Of a DNA stretch of 64,000 bases, positions 43,915 through 53,508 are shown in pieces. The DNA lies in the NCBI RefSeq assembly GCF_001597735.1, contig NZ_LUTS01000011.1, positions 1-64,000 of the forward strand. The letters are read 5' to 3'. Position numbers and translations under genes: made by a program. Positions within the stretch are counted from its first letter, which is position 1. Every line of letters starts with the position of its first letter. The DNA comes from Neptuniibacter pectenicola (GTDB lineage Bacteria; Pseudomonadota; Gammaproteobacteria; Pseudomonadales; Balneatricaceae). Below the pieces are notes generated by a model, which saw only the letters and a program-made list of their open reading frames with translations, ran no database searches and was not told the DNA's origin.

Positions 43915-45611
43915 GTTCTTATCCTTTTTCTTCCTTTTTCTTCCATTTTCTTCATGCGGTAAGCGAGAGTCGGTCTAGAAATACCTAAAATACGTGCGGC
44001 TTCTGATACATTGCCTTGGGCGTTGTCTAAGGCATAATCTAAAAATTTCTGTTCAATATCTTCTAGTGAACCGCAATCATTAAGTGCTTCTTGAATCCAT
44101 AGTGTGGAGTGTTGTTTTGCATCATTTTCGGATGAATCTATTAAATGTCCATCCTCTGATAATGTTTGGCTTGCTTTAAAACTAAGGGTTGGGAATAAAG
44201 CCGTTGCACTTATCTCTTCACCGCTGTCGGTAAGAATAAGTGCCCGCTCAATCAGGTTTTCTAATTCTCGAACATTACCCGGCCAGTCATAATTCATCAT
44301 TGCCTGCATGGCTAGTCCTGAAAGTCCCGCGGTTCTTTTGCTGTAGTAGGCGTGATATTTCTCAAGAAAGTGCTCGATCAATAAAATAAGATCTTCGCTA
44401 CGCTCTCTTAATGGCGGTATATGAATCGGGTAAACATTTAAACGGTAGTATAGATCGGCTCTAAAGCGCCCAGTTTTAACCGCTTCCTCTAATGATTCGT
44501 TGGTTGCGGCGACTACACGGACATCAACTTTTCGGGTTTGACTGTCGCCAACGCGCTCTAGTTCACCTTCTTGTAAAACTCTTAAGAGTGCCGCTTGTGC
44601 ACGAGGGGATAACTCAATCACTTCATCTAAGAAAATAGTCCCTTGATGGGCCCGTTCAAATTTTCCTTCTCTAGAATTGCTTGCCCCTGTGAATGCTCCT
44701 TTTTCGACACCAAAGAGTTCTGATTCTATAAGGTCAGGGGGGATGGCTGCGCAGTTTACCGCAACAAATTTTTTATTTTCTCGGTTACTTGCATCATGTA
44801 TTGCCCGTGCAACTAACTCTTTACCTACACCGGTTTCACCGAGTAGAAGTACAGTAACATTGGCGTCGGCTGCTCTGTTAGCTAATTTACAGACATGCTG
44901 AAAGCCGGGGGATTGTCCTCGGAAATTACCTAAGGTCGATTTTTTATCAACTTTATGGCGTAAAACGGAGATCTGAGATTGAAGTTCATACAGCTCTTCG
45001 ATAATAGGCGAACGACTAAAGTATTTACGATAGGTGGCTACATCGTCCCATTCTTCAGCGGGTTTACCTACGAGTAAGCAGGTGTTGTCACCACAGCCTC
45101 GGCAAGTGATCTCTTTAAAAAGTATCTCTCGACCAAGTAGAGCGGATGTGAAGGCACTGGCCTGTCCAATAAGGCTCCAGCAAACCGGTTCTTCAAGTTG
45201 TCCTAACTCTGTGCAGAACATTTCAGCTTCATAAGAATCATGCATGATGTATTCAGCATAAAAATGTCCATTGGCTTGATCGACTTCAAGTTGTTGTTCA
45301 TCAACACGAACAAAGCCTTTAAGGGAGTGAAGGCTAAAACCAGTCCTAATAAGATCTAAAGGTTCTTTGGATTGGCTGAGTCTAAGGGCAAGCTGTGCGT
45401 CTTTTTTGCCAATACTATAGCCCAAGCGCATAAAAAAGCCTTTAGCGCGCTCCAGCCCTAGGGTTTCTATCTGCTCTTTACGAAACTCTGCAAGCGCGAT
45501 CAATTGCATGAGTAGAACTCGTTGTTCGTCCAACCAGATCTGTCCATCTCGTTCATCAAAACGAACTTGTTGGCAAAGCTGTGGATTTACTGGCAATTTT
45601 AAATGATCCAT
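43911..45611 (-). CDS. dmpR: Sigma-54 activator, DmpR/XylR family (first copy)
   Basis: 566 residues. XylR_N/activator sensor domain (about 1-150), a V4R domain with a cysteine set (ITCRGCGDNTC), then an AAA+ domain with Walker A GETGVGKE and the sigma-54-contacting GAFTGA motif. The Walker B region LDEVIEL is followed by a Fis-type HTH at the C-terminus (GNVSEAARILGISRPTLAYR). It senses phenolic effectors directly and activates sigma-54 promoters. It is the first gene of a unit with the HbpS-like and LLM genes, divergent from lysR. It differs from the second copy at 55.2 kb, so its effector may differ. Confidence 0.92.
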   Translation of the reverse strand: MDHLKLPVNPQLCQQVRFDERDGQIWLDEQRVLLMQLIALAEFRKEQIETLGLERAKGFFMRLGYSIGKKDAQLALRLSQSKEPLDLIRTGFSLHSLKGFVRVDEQQLEVDQANGHFYAEYIMHDSYEAEMFCTELGQLEEPVCWSLIGQASAFTSALLGREILFKEITCRGCGDNTCLLVGKPAEEWDDVATYRKYFSRSPIIEELYELQSQISVLRHKVDKKSTLGNFRGQSPGFQHVCKLANRAADANVTVLLLGETGVGKELVARAIHDASNRENKKFVAVNCAAIPPDLIESELFGVEKGAFTGASNSREGKFERAHQGTIFLDEVIELSPRAQAALLRVLQEGELERVGDSQTRKVDVRVVAATNESLEEAVKTGRFRADLYYRLNVYPIHIPPLRERSEDLILLIEHFLEKYHAYYSKRTAGLSGLAMQAMMNYDWPGNVRELENLIERALILTDSGEEISATALFPTLSFKASQTLSEDGHLIDSSENDAKQHSTLWIQEALNDCGSLEDIEQKFLDYALDNAQGNVSEAARILGISRPTLAYRMKKMEEKGRKRIRT

Positions 45612-45667
45612 ACGATCCCCAATTGGCTTTTCGTTTGATTCTATAATATCTCGTATATAAAATTTAC

Positions 45668-45676
45668 TGGTATAAT
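45668..45676 (+). promoter_or_regulatory. Extended -10 promoter of the lysR gene
   Basis: TGGTATAAT: a perfect TATAAT with the upstream TG of extended -10 promoters. It lies about 30 bases before the lysR start in the 93-base divergent region shared with the dmpR-type gene. Confidence 0.55.
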
Positions 45677-45704
45677 TGAGAACTTAAATCCTATAAATGG
45701 GACA

Positions 45705-46610
45705 ATGTGGATGGATTTTCATAATCTTTATCTTTTCGTCAAAGTGGTTGATCGTGGTAGCTATATAGCTGCGGCTAAAGAGCTGAATATGCCGAGCTCT
45801 ACATTGAGTCGCCGTATACAGCAGCTCGAAGAGCAGCTGGGCTATCAGCTTTTGTATAGGAGCTCACGTAAACTCTCTATGACAGAAGCCGGCGCATTAT
45901 TTTACCGACGCTGTCAGCCATTATATGAGGAGTTAAGTGATGCAACTCAGGGGTTAGAGGGGGAGCTAACATCCCCCCAAGGAAACCTAAAAATCACTGC
46001 ACCGGTGAGTTTAGCTAATGAGTTGTTAAATGCATGGTTTTTTGAGTTTATGGAGTGTTACCCCAAGATCAATATCGATCTGTTACTTTCGAACAGTAAT
46101 ATAGCGCTAAAAGAGGAGGGGGTTGATATAGCTTTCCGTATTGGAGAGATACATATCGCAGATTGGATATCCCGTTTTTTGTTTACCTCCCGTTTTTCAT
46201 TATGTGCAAGCCCTAGTCTAATTGAGCGTTTAGGTCATCCGACCTCGATCACCGAGTTAAAAGATTATCCGTTAATTTTGTCGCGTCGCTCTCCTATTTG
46301 GAATTTTACCGATAGATATGGAAATACTTCTGAGTTTACCGGCGAGGCTCGGTTGATCTTTGATGAGTTACAAGGTGCCGCTGAGGCTGTTGAAGCGGGT
46401 ATTGGTGTGGCTTGCTTACCCGATTATATTGTTGGCGAGGCATTAACAACGGGGCGCTTGATTACCCTTCTACCTGAATATGAGCCGGCTGGGCGAGAGG
46501 TGAAAATGGTTTATCCCCATCGCCAATATCTGCCAACCAAAGTTAGATTGTTTATTGACTTTATTTTGGCGAAAACGGAAGAGGAGCGAAAGGTTATGGC
46601 CGCGACTTAG
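45705..46610 (+). CDS. LysR-family regulator
   Basis: 301 residues (ATG at 45705 or 45711). N-terminal winged HTH (GSYIAAAKELNMPSSTLSRRIQQLEEQLG, about 20-48) and a substrate-binding co-inducer domain to the end. It sits between two dmp-type units, divergent from the first regulator gene and convergent to the dmpI end. Control of the neighbouring monooxygenase unit or of its own gene is likely by position; the effector is unknown. Confidence 0.9.
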   Translation: MWMDFHNLYLFVKVVDRGSYIAAAKELNMPSSTLSRRIQQLEEQLGYQLLYRSSRKLSMTEAGALFYRRCQPLYEELSDATQGLEGELTSPQGNLKITAPVSLANELLNAWFFEFMECYPKINIDLLLSNSNIALKEEGVDIAFRIGEIHIADWISRFLFTSRFSLCASPSLIERLGHPTSITELKDYPLILSRRSPIWNFTDRYGNTSEFTGEARLIFDELQGAAEAVEAGIGVACLPDYIVGEALTTGRLITLLPEYEPAGREVKMVYPHRQYLPTKVRLFIDFILAKTEEERKVMAAT

Positions 46611-46623
46611 TCTCCGACCTTTT

Positions 46624-46651
46624 GACAAAAAAAGCCCTGCAGGCGCAGGGC
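46624..46651 (-). terminator. Terminator of the meta-cleavage operon
   Basis: Stem GCCCTGC (46634-46640), loop AGGC, GCAGGGC (46645-46651). On the minus strand it is followed by seven U residues, placing it about 65 bases after the dmpI stop. It may also serve lysR from the other side. Confidence 0.88.
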
Positions 46652-46716
46652 AAAAGTGTAGATCAATGCTCGTTTACAAGGACGATGAAGTAGTGAATGT
46701 TAATCTTAGCCTAGCT

Positions 46717-46908
46717 CTACTTGCCTAATTTTTTAGCGGACTCTCCCGCGATACCGAAATGCTGTTTAGGCATCTCATTAATCATAATACGGACGCTAGG
46801 TTTAGATGCATCTAAGGCTCTAACACAAGCGTCAGTTACTTCGGCGATAAGGCGCTCTTTCTGTTCATTAGAACGTCCTTCAATAATGTTGATCTGTATA
46901 ATTGGCAT
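46717..46908 (-). CDS. dmpI: 4-oxalocrotonate tautomerase
   Basis: 63 residues, exact family length. It starts with MP: Pro2, which becomes the N-terminal catalytic base after Met removal. The IQINIIEGRSNEQK start and an Arg in the usual positions match XylH/DmpI. It interconverts 2-hydroxymuconate and 4-oxalocrotonate in the dehydrogenase branch. A GAGGGA ribosome site precedes the ATG. It is the last gene of the meta operon. Confidence 0.93.
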   Translation of the reverse strand: MPIIQINIIEGRSNEQKERLIAEVTDACVRALDASKPSVRIMINEMPKQHFGIAGESAKKLGK

Positions 46909-46916
46909 ATATTCCC

Positions 46917-47501
46917 TCAGCTATAAAGCCATGATTTTAATAAACGCGTTACTCTGGGCATAACGACATAGGTCATCAATAAAACTTGGGCGACAACGAT
47001 TGTTAATGTTTTAAACCAAAAAGACATTGGCTCTAAAATGGGAGCAAACGCTAAGTTGATTGCGACAACAAGAACATAAACGACAATGATTAATATCAGC
47101 GCCATTTTGTGAGGGGAAGGGTGCTTTTGGGTGGGGAGTTCAGGTAGATCAAACCAAAACTCAAGCCCTGTTCCTCGTTTTGTTACCGCTTCCCCTTCAA
47201 CTAAACTTTCAAGTTTAGCTAACCATTCGCTTCTTGTTTCAGATTGTTCCCAATGCTGACAATTAGCATAATTATCAAAGCGATAGATAATGACGTATTC
47301 ATGGTTAGTTGCTTGGCTCGGTCGTAAAACATTTGTTCCCAGATGACCGGGGTAACTAGATGCAGCATTGATCACACCTGAAACCCAGTTTTCATACTCG
47401 GCCTCAGAACCTAACTTTACTTTACGTGAGATGCTGACCGTAATGGGGCCTTCATCTCCCGGTTGGCAAACCGTCGGTTTAGTGTTTTTTGCTGAACTCA
47501 T
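46917..47501 (-). CDS. Membrane-anchored ABM-domain protein between dmpH and dmpI
   Basis: 194 residues. The first about 110 form an antibiotic-biosynthesis-monooxygenase domain (PITVSISRKVKLGSEAEYENWVSGV... FDNYANCQHWEQSE). Two C-terminal transmembrane helices (about 130-150 and 162-183) anchor it. Such ABM proteins with a TM tail are conserved but of unknown function. AGGAG lies 7 bases before the ATG, and it lies 9 bases before dmpI, so it is part of the meta operon. No counterpart exists in the classic dmp operon; it may handle a reactive intermediate at the membrane. Confidence 0.82.
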   Translation of the reverse strand: MSSAKNTKPTVCQPGDEGPITVSISRKVKLGSEAEYENWVSGVINAASSYPGHLGTNVLRPSQATNHEYVIIYRFDNYANCQHWEQSETRSEWLAKLESLVEGEAVTKRGTGLEFWFDLPELPTQKHPSPHKMALILIIVVYVLVVAINLAFAPILEPMSFWFKTLTIVVAQVLLMTYVVMPRVTRLLKSWLYS

Positions 47502-47525
47502 CTAGTTACTCCTGTTAAGTATTAA

Positions 47526-48317
47526 TTATACGAACTTACCACTGACAGTACCTAAGTCTTGATAGCGCACTGTAAAGCTATCGCCTTTATTAACTTGGAC
47601 GGCCGCGGTAATTGCACCGATCATAATAAAGGTTCCGGCAGGGATTTCTTCCCCTCGCTCACCCAACATATTGGCTAGCATTGCAACGGAGGATGCTGGG
47701 TGTCCTAGTACGGCTGCACCGGCACCTACTTGAACGACTTCACCGTTGATCTCCATCACCACGCCAATATTTTTCAGATCTAAGTCTTCCGCTTTTGCCA
47801 TAGTGCCACCCGCCACAAAGCGGCTTGACGAGGAGTTATCAGCAATAACGCTTTTAAGATCAAATTTAAAATCTTTGTAGCGTGAATCAATGACTTCCAC
47901 TGCCGGCATAACAAAATCAGTTGCGCGTAGAACATCCGCAATATGTACACCTGGGCCCTTTAGGGGGGCTTTAGTAACAAAGGCTAGCTCAGCTTCTATT
48001 TTGGGATGGATCAGTTCATCAATTTTGATTTCACCGCCATCAGGAACAGAGAAATAATCGGCAAGGAAACCATAGCAAGGGTGTTCAACGCCCATTTGAG
48101 CCATTTTAGCCCATGAGGTTAACCCCATTTTCATACCAACAATTTTAGTGCCGCGGGCCTCTTTACGGCGACGCATTTCCCATTGAATATCGAAGGCATC
48201 TTCGTAGGTCATATCAGGAAAATCATCTGTGATTTTAGTGATTTCGTATGCTTTTAACTCGGCGTTTTCACAATGCTCGGCTAGTTGTTCAATTTGTGCT
48301 TTTGTTAGATTTCCCAT
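47526..48317 (-). CDS. dmpH: 4-oxalocrotonate decarboxylase
   Basis: 263 residues, family length. It has the KIVGMKMGLTSWAKMAQMGV segment of the fumarylacetoacetate-hydrolase-like hydratase/decarboxylase group, metal ligands in EAELAFV, and a VIDSRYKDFKFDL motif. It decarboxylates 4-oxalocrotonate to 2-hydroxypenta-2,4-dienoate with Mg2+ and forms a complex with DmpE. Its ATG overlaps the dmpG stop (TAATG), so the two are coupled. Confidence 0.95.
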   Translation of the reverse strand: MGNLTKAQIEQLAEHCENAELKAYEITKITDDFPDMTYEDAFDIQWEMRRRKEARGTKIVGMKMGLTSWAKMAQMGVEHPCYGFLADYFSVPDGGEIKIDELIHPKIEAELAFVTKAPLKGPGVHIADVLRATDFVMPAVEVIDSRYKDFKFDLKSVIADNSSSSRFVAGGTMAKAEDLDLKNIGVVMEINGEVVQVGAGAAVLGHPASSVAMLANMLGERGEEIPAGTFIMIGAITAAVQVNKGDSFTVRYQDLGTVSGKFV

Positions 48318-49345
48318 TAGATTAATCCTTTTTCTTTAGCCATTGTTAGGGCTAAATCTTCAATCATATCTTCTTGTCCACCCACTGTGCCGCGGCGGCC
48401 TAGTTCAACTAAAATGTCCCGTGCTTGGATGCCATATTTGGCTTCTGCACGTTGAGCAAAGAGAAGGAATGAGCTATAAACGCCCGCATACCCTAGGGTT
48501 AATGCATCACGGTCAACACGTATAGGTTGATCCATTAGAGGGACGACTAAATCTTCCGCAACATCCATAATCTTATAGAGATCTACACCATGATTAGCGT
48601 GCATACGATCAAGCACAGCGACAAACACTTCGAGTGGTGTATTGCCAGCGCCGGCGCCTAAACCGGCTACAGATCCATCTATGCGGTTTGCACCTGCATC
48701 AACTGCAGCTAATGAGTTAGCAATGGCCATCCCCATATTGTGATGACCGTGGAAACCGAGTTCTGTATTTGGGTTTAATTCAGAGCGTAGTAGGCCGATT
48801 TTTTCGGATACTTCATCAGGAAGCATGTAACCCGCTGAATCGGTGCAATAGATACAGTTAGCACCGTAGCTTTCCATCAATTTTGCTTGTTCTAGTATTT
48901 TCTCTGCAGACACCATATGCGCCATCATAAGAAAGCCCACTGTATCCATATCCATCTTAGCGGCCATGCCTATATGCTGCTCAGATACATCTGCTTCTGT
49001 GCAGTGAGTCGCTACACGTATTGTGTTGACGCCACAGTCACGGGCCATTTTAAGATGATCGACGGTACCAATGCCTGGCAGTAATAATGCAGACACTTTT
49101 GCGTTTTTCATTTTTGGAATGACAGCGTTTAGGTACTCTTCGTCAGTATGTGCCGGAAACCCATAATTCAAGGATGAGCCCCCTAAACCATCACCATGTG
49201 TCACCTCGATTAGGGGAATACCGGCATCATCTAAGCCGGTTGAAATAGCAACCATCTGTTCTAATGAAAGTTGATGACGTTTAGCATGCATCCCATCACG
49301 TAGACTCATATCGTGAAGTGTTACTTTTTTACCTGTTAAGTCCAT
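48317..49345 (-). CDS. dmpG: 4-hydroxy-2-oxovalerate aldolase
   Basis: 342 residues from the ATG preceded by GAGG, 5 bases after the dmpF stop; the longer frame overlaps dmpF. TIM-barrel start [18 protein letters not shown] with the catalytic RDG, then [15 protein letters not shown], whose His residues bind Mn2+. It cleaves 4-hydroxy-2-oxovalerate to pyruvate and acetaldehyde and channels the aldehyde to DmpF. Confidence 0.95.
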   Translation of the reverse strand: MDLTGKKVTLHDMSLRDGMHAKRHQLSLEQMVAISTGLDDAGIPLIEVTHGDGLGGSSLNYGFPAHTDEEYLNAVIPKMKNAKVSALLLPGIGTVDHLKMARDCGVNTIRVATHCTEADVSEQHIGMAAKMDMDTVGFLMMAHMVSAEKILEQAKLMESYGANCIYCTDSAGYMLPDEVSEKIGLLRSELNPNTELGFHGHHNMGMAIANSLAAVDAGANRIDGSVAGLGAGAGNTPLEVFVAVLDRMHANHGVDLYKIMDVAEDLVVPLMDQPIRVDRDALTLGYAGVYSSFLLFAQRAEAKYGIQARDILVELGRRGTVGGQEDMIEDLALTMAKEKGLI

Positions 49346-49349
49346 TGTT

Positions 49350-50261
49350 TTAGCCTCGTTCTGGTAGCGTGATTGTTCCGTTATAGGCTTCTTCAGCAAA
49401 CATCTCTGCTGTGCGAAGCCCTGCGGCAGTCATAATGTCCAAGTTACCTGCATATTTGGGTAGGAAATCACCTAGCCCTTCAACTTCCATAAAAACGGAT
49501 ACTTTATTACCATCAAAGATAGGGCCGTTTACTAATTTATAACCCGGCACATACTTTTGAACCTCTTTGACCATGTTATGGACAGATGTAGTGATTGCCG
49601 CTTGGTCGGGTTTCTCTTTAGTTAGACAGTGCACTGTATCGCGCATCATCAAAGGGGGCTCAGCTGGATTGACTATGATGATTGCTTTGCCTTTATCTGC
49701 ACCCCCTACAGCTTCAACTGCACCGGCAGTAGTGCGGGTAAATTCATCAATATTCTGACGGGTGCCTGGGCCAATAGAGCGAGAGGAAACAGTCGCAACA
49801 ATTTCACCGTATTCAACGTCTTGCACTTGCGAAACTGCGGCGACCATAGGGATGGTTGCTTGCCCACCACAAGTCACCATATTGACGTTCATCTCTAATT
49901 GAGAAGCGTGCTTCTTTAAATTTACCGGCGGGACGCAGAATGGGCCGATAGCTGCTGGCGTTAGATCCACCATAATCACGCCAAGCTCATTTAATTTCCG
50001 GCTGTTTTCTGCGTGTACGTAAGCAGACGTTGCATCAAAGGCGACACGAATATCGTCTTTTATTACTTGATCCAACATACCGTCGATACCTGTGCTAGAG
50101 ATTTTCATGCCCATCTCTTTTGCACGCTTAAGACCTTCTGATTCAGGGTCTATACCCACCATCCATACAGGTTCAACCCACTCAGAACGCTGCATTTTCA
50201 TCAGTAAATCGGTACCAATGTTACCCGGACCGATAATGACTGCTTTTAGTTTCTTGCTCAT
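49350..50261 (-). CDS. dmpF: Acetaldehyde dehydrogenase, acylating
   Basis: 303 residues. Rossmann [12 protein letters not shown] (10-21), catalytic Cys in [13 protein letters not shown] (about residue 131), and a C-terminal [19 protein letters not shown] region. It converts acetaldehyde to acetyl-CoA with NAD and CoA, physically coupled to DmpG. GAGGATATAAAT precedes the ATG. Confidence 0.95.
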   Translation of the reverse strand: MSKKLKAVIIGPGNIGTDLLMKMQRSEWVEPVWMVGIDPESEGLKRAKEMGMKISSTGIDGMLDQVIKDDIRVAFDATSAYVHAENSRKLNELGVIMVDLTPAAIGPFCVPPVNLKKHASQLEMNVNMVTCGGQATIPMVAAVSQVQDVEYGEIVATVSSRSIGPGTRQNIDEFTRTTAGAVEAVGGADKGKAIIIVNPAEPPLMMRDTVHCLTKEKPDQAAITTSVHNMVKEVQKYVPGYKLVNGPIFDGNKVSVFMEVEGLGDFLPKYAGNLDIMTAAGLRTAEMFAEEAYNGTITLPERG

Positions 50262-50291
50262 ATTTATATCCTCAAAGTCAGAGTGGTCGAG

Positions 50292-51077
50292 TTAGGTGAA
50301 ACGAACAGATGCAGATCCAATACCACCAATACTGACTGTCATGAAATCGCCTGCTTGAACGGGTTCAAGTGGTACTAATGAGCCGGAGAGTATGACTTCT
50401 CCTGCTTTGAGTGATATACCGAATTCACCTAAGGTATTGGCCAGCCAAGTCACGCAATTAACGGGGCTTCCTAGTGCGGCAGCGCCCGCTCCGGTGGAGA
50501 TAATCTTGCCGTTTTTTTCAACTACCATGCCGCAAGTTGCTAGATCTACTTCACTTGGTTTTACTGCACGGTCGCCCAACACAAAAAGGCCGCAAGATGC
50601 ATTGTCAGCGACAGTGTCTTCGATTTTTATTTTCCAATCTTCAATGCGTGAATCGACAATCTCAAAGCAGGGCATTACATAATCGGTTGCCGCTAATACA
50701 TCTGCATTTGTGATGCCTGGGCCAACAAGATCTTTTTTAAGAATAAAAGCAATTTCACCTTCTGCTTTGGGTTGAATCAAGCGTTCGGAGATAGGCATCT
50801 CCTCACCTTGGCTAAACGCCATATCATCAGTTAAATAGCCAAAGTCTGGTTGGTGTACATTCAGCATGTTTTGAACAGCTTTTGAGGTCACACCAATTTT
50901 TTTGCCGATAATTTTAGCGCCGGCTTCTACTCGACGGTCCACCATACGTAACGAAATATGATAAGCATCTTCAATGGTTATATCGTCAAAGCGTTCAGTA
51001 AATGGCTTTAATGTTTTGTGTTCGGTGAGCGCCTCATAGAGTTCATCACCGCATTTCTCTATCTGTTTTAGGTTCAT
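50292..51077 (-). CDS. dmpE: 2-hydroxypenta-2,4-dienoate hydratase
   Basis: 261 residues from the ATG directly after the dmpD stop (TAAAATG); a longer frame to 51104 overlaps dmpD. It is paralogous to DmpH, with KIIGKKIGVTSKAVQNML, EGEIAFIL and EIVDSRIEDW motifs. It hydrates the dienoate to 4-hydroxy-2-oxovalerate. It is in the standard position between dmpD and dmpF. Confidence 0.94.
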   Translation of the reverse strand: MNLKQIEKCGDELYEALTEHKTLKPFTERFDDITIEDAYHISLRMVDRRVEAGAKIIGKKIGVTSKAVQNMLNVHQPDFGYLTDDMAFSQGEEMPISERLIQPKAEGEIAFILKKDLVGPGITNADVLAATDYVMPCFEIVDSRIEDWKIKIEDTVADNASCGLFVLGDRAVKPSEVDLATCGMVVEKNGKIISTGAGAAALGSPVNCVTWLANTLGEFGISLKAGEVILSGSLVPLEPVQAGDFMTVSIGGIGSASVRFT

Positions 51078-51078
51078 T

Positions 51079-51939
51079 TTATTTCTCGTATGCAAGTTGA
51101 TCACCTTCTTTTAAAAAGGTGGCAATTAACTGATTAAACCGCTCTTTGTGTTCAATTTGAGTCCAATGACCGCATTCACCAAAAACATGAAGTTGAGATC
51201 GACTGATCCAGCGGTTTAATGTGAAACTATTCTCAAGCGGAATAACTTGATCATCTCGGCCATGGATAATGAGAGTTTCATGCCTGAGTGCACGAATCTG
51301 TTGTTCGTCACTTGTCATGGCTTCAATCCAACGCTGCCTAGGGGCTGGAAACATTGCAGAATATGAGGCCTGTACACCTTCACGTATGCTTGCTTGATAA
51401 CGAAGCTCTGCGAGTTCATCGGTCACAAGGCTTCGGTCAAAGGCAAAAATATCTAACATTGTCTTCATTGATTCGAGTGAGGGCTGATAGCCCCAAACTC
51501 GATCCAGTCCCGGAGTTAATGTGAAGGGGACACCGACACTTCCCATCAAGACTAGGCGTCGTATGCGATGGGGATATTTAATGGCTATCGCCAGTGCAAG
51601 CGCTCCTCCAAAGGAGTTACCTATTAAATCGGTTTGATCAATCTCTAAGTAATCTAGAGTATCGATTAGGTGCTGAACCCATAGATCCATGGTGTAGTGG
51701 TTGTTGGGCGACCCTTGTGTGTAACCAAAGCCCATTAGGTCGGGGGCGATAACACGACGCTCTTTCGATAATGCCGGAATGCTAAGACGCCAATTAGCCC
51801 ATGCTGTTACCCCTGGACCTGAGCCATGAAGAAGTACAACAGGGGACCCTTTTCCCTGATCATGTACATTTGTCATAACGCCTTTTATATCGATGAGTAA
51901 ACCGATCTCAGGGTTATTGTTTGTAGCGGCTGTATTCAT
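51079..51939 (-). CDS. dmpD: 2-hydroxymuconate semialdehyde hydrolase
   Basis: 286 residues, alpha/beta hydrolase. HGSGPGVTAWANW oxyanion region (about 39-51), nucleophile elbow GNSFGGALA (Ser about 108), acid in HGRDDQVIP, and His in FGECGHWTQIEH. It hydrolyses the ring-cleavage product (ketone-type branch) to hydroxypentadienoate and formate. Its presence beside dmpC gives the pathway both branches. Confidence 0.94.
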   Translation of the reverse strand: MNTAATNNNPEIGLLIDIKGVMTNVHDQGKGSPVVLLHGSGPGVTAWANWRLSIPALSKERRVIAPDLMGFGYTQGSPNNHYTMDLWVQHLIDTLDYLEIDQTDLIGNSFGGALALAIAIKYPHRIRRLVLMGSVGVPFTLTPGLDRVWGYQPSLESMKTMLDIFAFDRSLVTDELAELRYQASIREGVQASYSAMFPAPRQRWIEAMTSDEQQIRALRHETLIIHGRDDQVIPLENSFTLNRWISRSQLHVFGECGHWTQIEHKERFNQLIATFLKEGDQLAYEK

Positions 51940-51954
51940 GGTTCAGCTCGTATC

Positions 51955-53415
51955 TTAGAATTTAATGCAGATGTTTTTAGTTTCGGTGTAGAACTCAAGG
52001 CCATGAACACCGCCTTCACGACCAATCCCTGATTCTTTTGCGCCACCAAATGCGGTGCGAAGGTCGCGTAGGAACCAGCTATTAATCCATACCAGTCCTA
52101 CTTCTAGCTGTTCAGCTATACGGGATGCTTTGGCTGAGTTTTCAGTCCATACCGCTGCGGATAAACCGTAGTTGGTATTGTTTGCTAAATGGACAACTTC
52201 ATCTTCTGAATCAAAAGGGCGAATATGACAGCAGGGCCCAAATACCTCTTCTTTAATGAGGCGAGCGTCATCAGGAAGGTCTGTCCAAATAGTAGGTTCT
52301 ACCCAAGCTCCAGCATTTAGCGCATCGCCCATCTCTGGGACACCACCACCCGTAACGACGGTTGCACCTTCTTCTACGGCTAATTTGTAGTAGGAGAGAA
52401 CTTTATCTTTGTGTTCTTGGCTAACCAGTGGGCCAAAATCTACACTTGGATCTTCAGGACGGCCCATTTTTAATTTCTCTACGCCATCTTTTAAGCGTTG
52501 AACAAATTCATCAAACAGAGGACGTTCAACATAAACTCGTTCGGTACCTAGGCAAACTTGACCGCAGTTCACAAAAGCTGAACGTAGGGTACCTTCAACT
52601 GCTTTATCAAGATCACAATCTGCGAAAACAATCCCAGGGTTTTTACCACCACACTCCATAGAAATATTACGTAAACCGACAGAGGCAGCACGCATGATTA
52701 TTTCACCGGTGCGGGTTTCTCCAGTAAATGTAATCGCATCTACATCTTTATGTTCGGTTAAAAAAGCACCAGCAGAGTCTGGACCAAAACCATGAACCAC
52801 GTTGTAAACCCCTTCAGGTACACCGCATTCATTCATCACTTCACCAAGCAGTGTGGCGGTTGCTGGTGTTTCTTCAGAAGGTTTGACCACTACGGTATTG
52901 CCACAAGCTAAGGCCGGGCCTACTTTCCATGTCATTAATAACAACGGAAGGTTCCAAGGGCTGACAACGGCAATAACACCTTTAGGCGTGCGATGTCCGT
53001 AGTTCAGTGCACCTAAGCCATCCGGTGTATCCATGTGGAAAGCTTCAGTCGGATGATTTGCAACGGTTTCAGAAAAGGCTTTGAAATTCGCAGCACCCCG
53101 GGGAATATCAATGTGGGAAGCAATTTTATGAGGCTTACCTGTATCTAAACATTCAGCTTCGAGGAACTCATCAAAGCGTTCGTTAATACGGTCGGCAACT
53201 TTGTTAAGTAAGGCGGTACGTTGAGCTTGGGTCATTTCCCCCCAAGGTCCTTTCATCGCAGATTTGGCTGCGCTAACGGCCATGTCAACTTCTTGTAGGC
53301 CTGCCTCATGGACAGTACCAATAACACTGTTGTCTACAGGACAGCGGTTCTCGAACGTTTTACCGCTGCTTGAAGTAACAAATTGACCATTTATAAAATT
53401 CTTAAATTCTTTCAT
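51955..53415 (-). CDS. dmpC: 2-hydroxymuconate semialdehyde dehydrogenase
   Basis: 486 residues starting MKEFKNFINGQFV. Aldehyde dehydrogenase fold: NAD site FTGETRTGEI, catalytic Glu in MECGGKNPGI and Cys in FVNCGQVCLG. It oxidises 2-hydroxymuconic semialdehyde to 2-hydroxymuconate with NAD, opening the 4-oxalocrotonate branch for products from phenol and 4-methylphenol. Confidence 0.95.
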   Translation of the reverse strand: MKEFKNFINGQFVTSSSGKTFENRCPVDNSVIGTVHEAGLQEVDMAVSAAKSAMKGPWGEMTQAQRTALLNKVADRINERFDEFLEAECLDTGKPHKIASHIDIPRGAANFKAFSETVANHPTEAFHMDTPDGLGALNYGHRTPKGVIAVVSPWNLPLLLMTWKVGPALACGNTVVVKPSEETPATATLLGEVMNECGVPEGVYNVVHGFGPDSAGAFLTEHKDVDAITFTGETRTGEIIMRAASVGLRNISMECGGKNPGIVFADCDLDKAVEGTLRSAFVNCGQVCLGTERVYVERPLFDEFVQRLKDGVEKLKMGRPEDPSVDFGPLVSQEHKDKVLSYYKLAVEEGATVVTGGGVPEMGDALNAGAWVEPTIWTDLPDDARLIKEEVFGPCCHIRPFDSEDEVVHLANNTNYGLSAAVWTENSAKASRIAEQLEVGLVWINSWFLRDLRTAFGGAKESGIGREGGVHGLEFYTETKNICIKF

Positions 53416-53508
53416 TCTTTTTCTCAAGCTAAGTAAAAGGATTCAGTGGTTGATACTGATTGAGTAATGGCAGCTTCTAATTGAGACATTAAAAGCTGCA
53501 CCTTATGC

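Noticed and set aside
45624-45639. Sigma-54-like TGGCTTTTCGTTTGAT before lysR
   Set aside because: The -12 box ends in GA instead of GC; an extended -10 sigma-70 promoter explains the region better.
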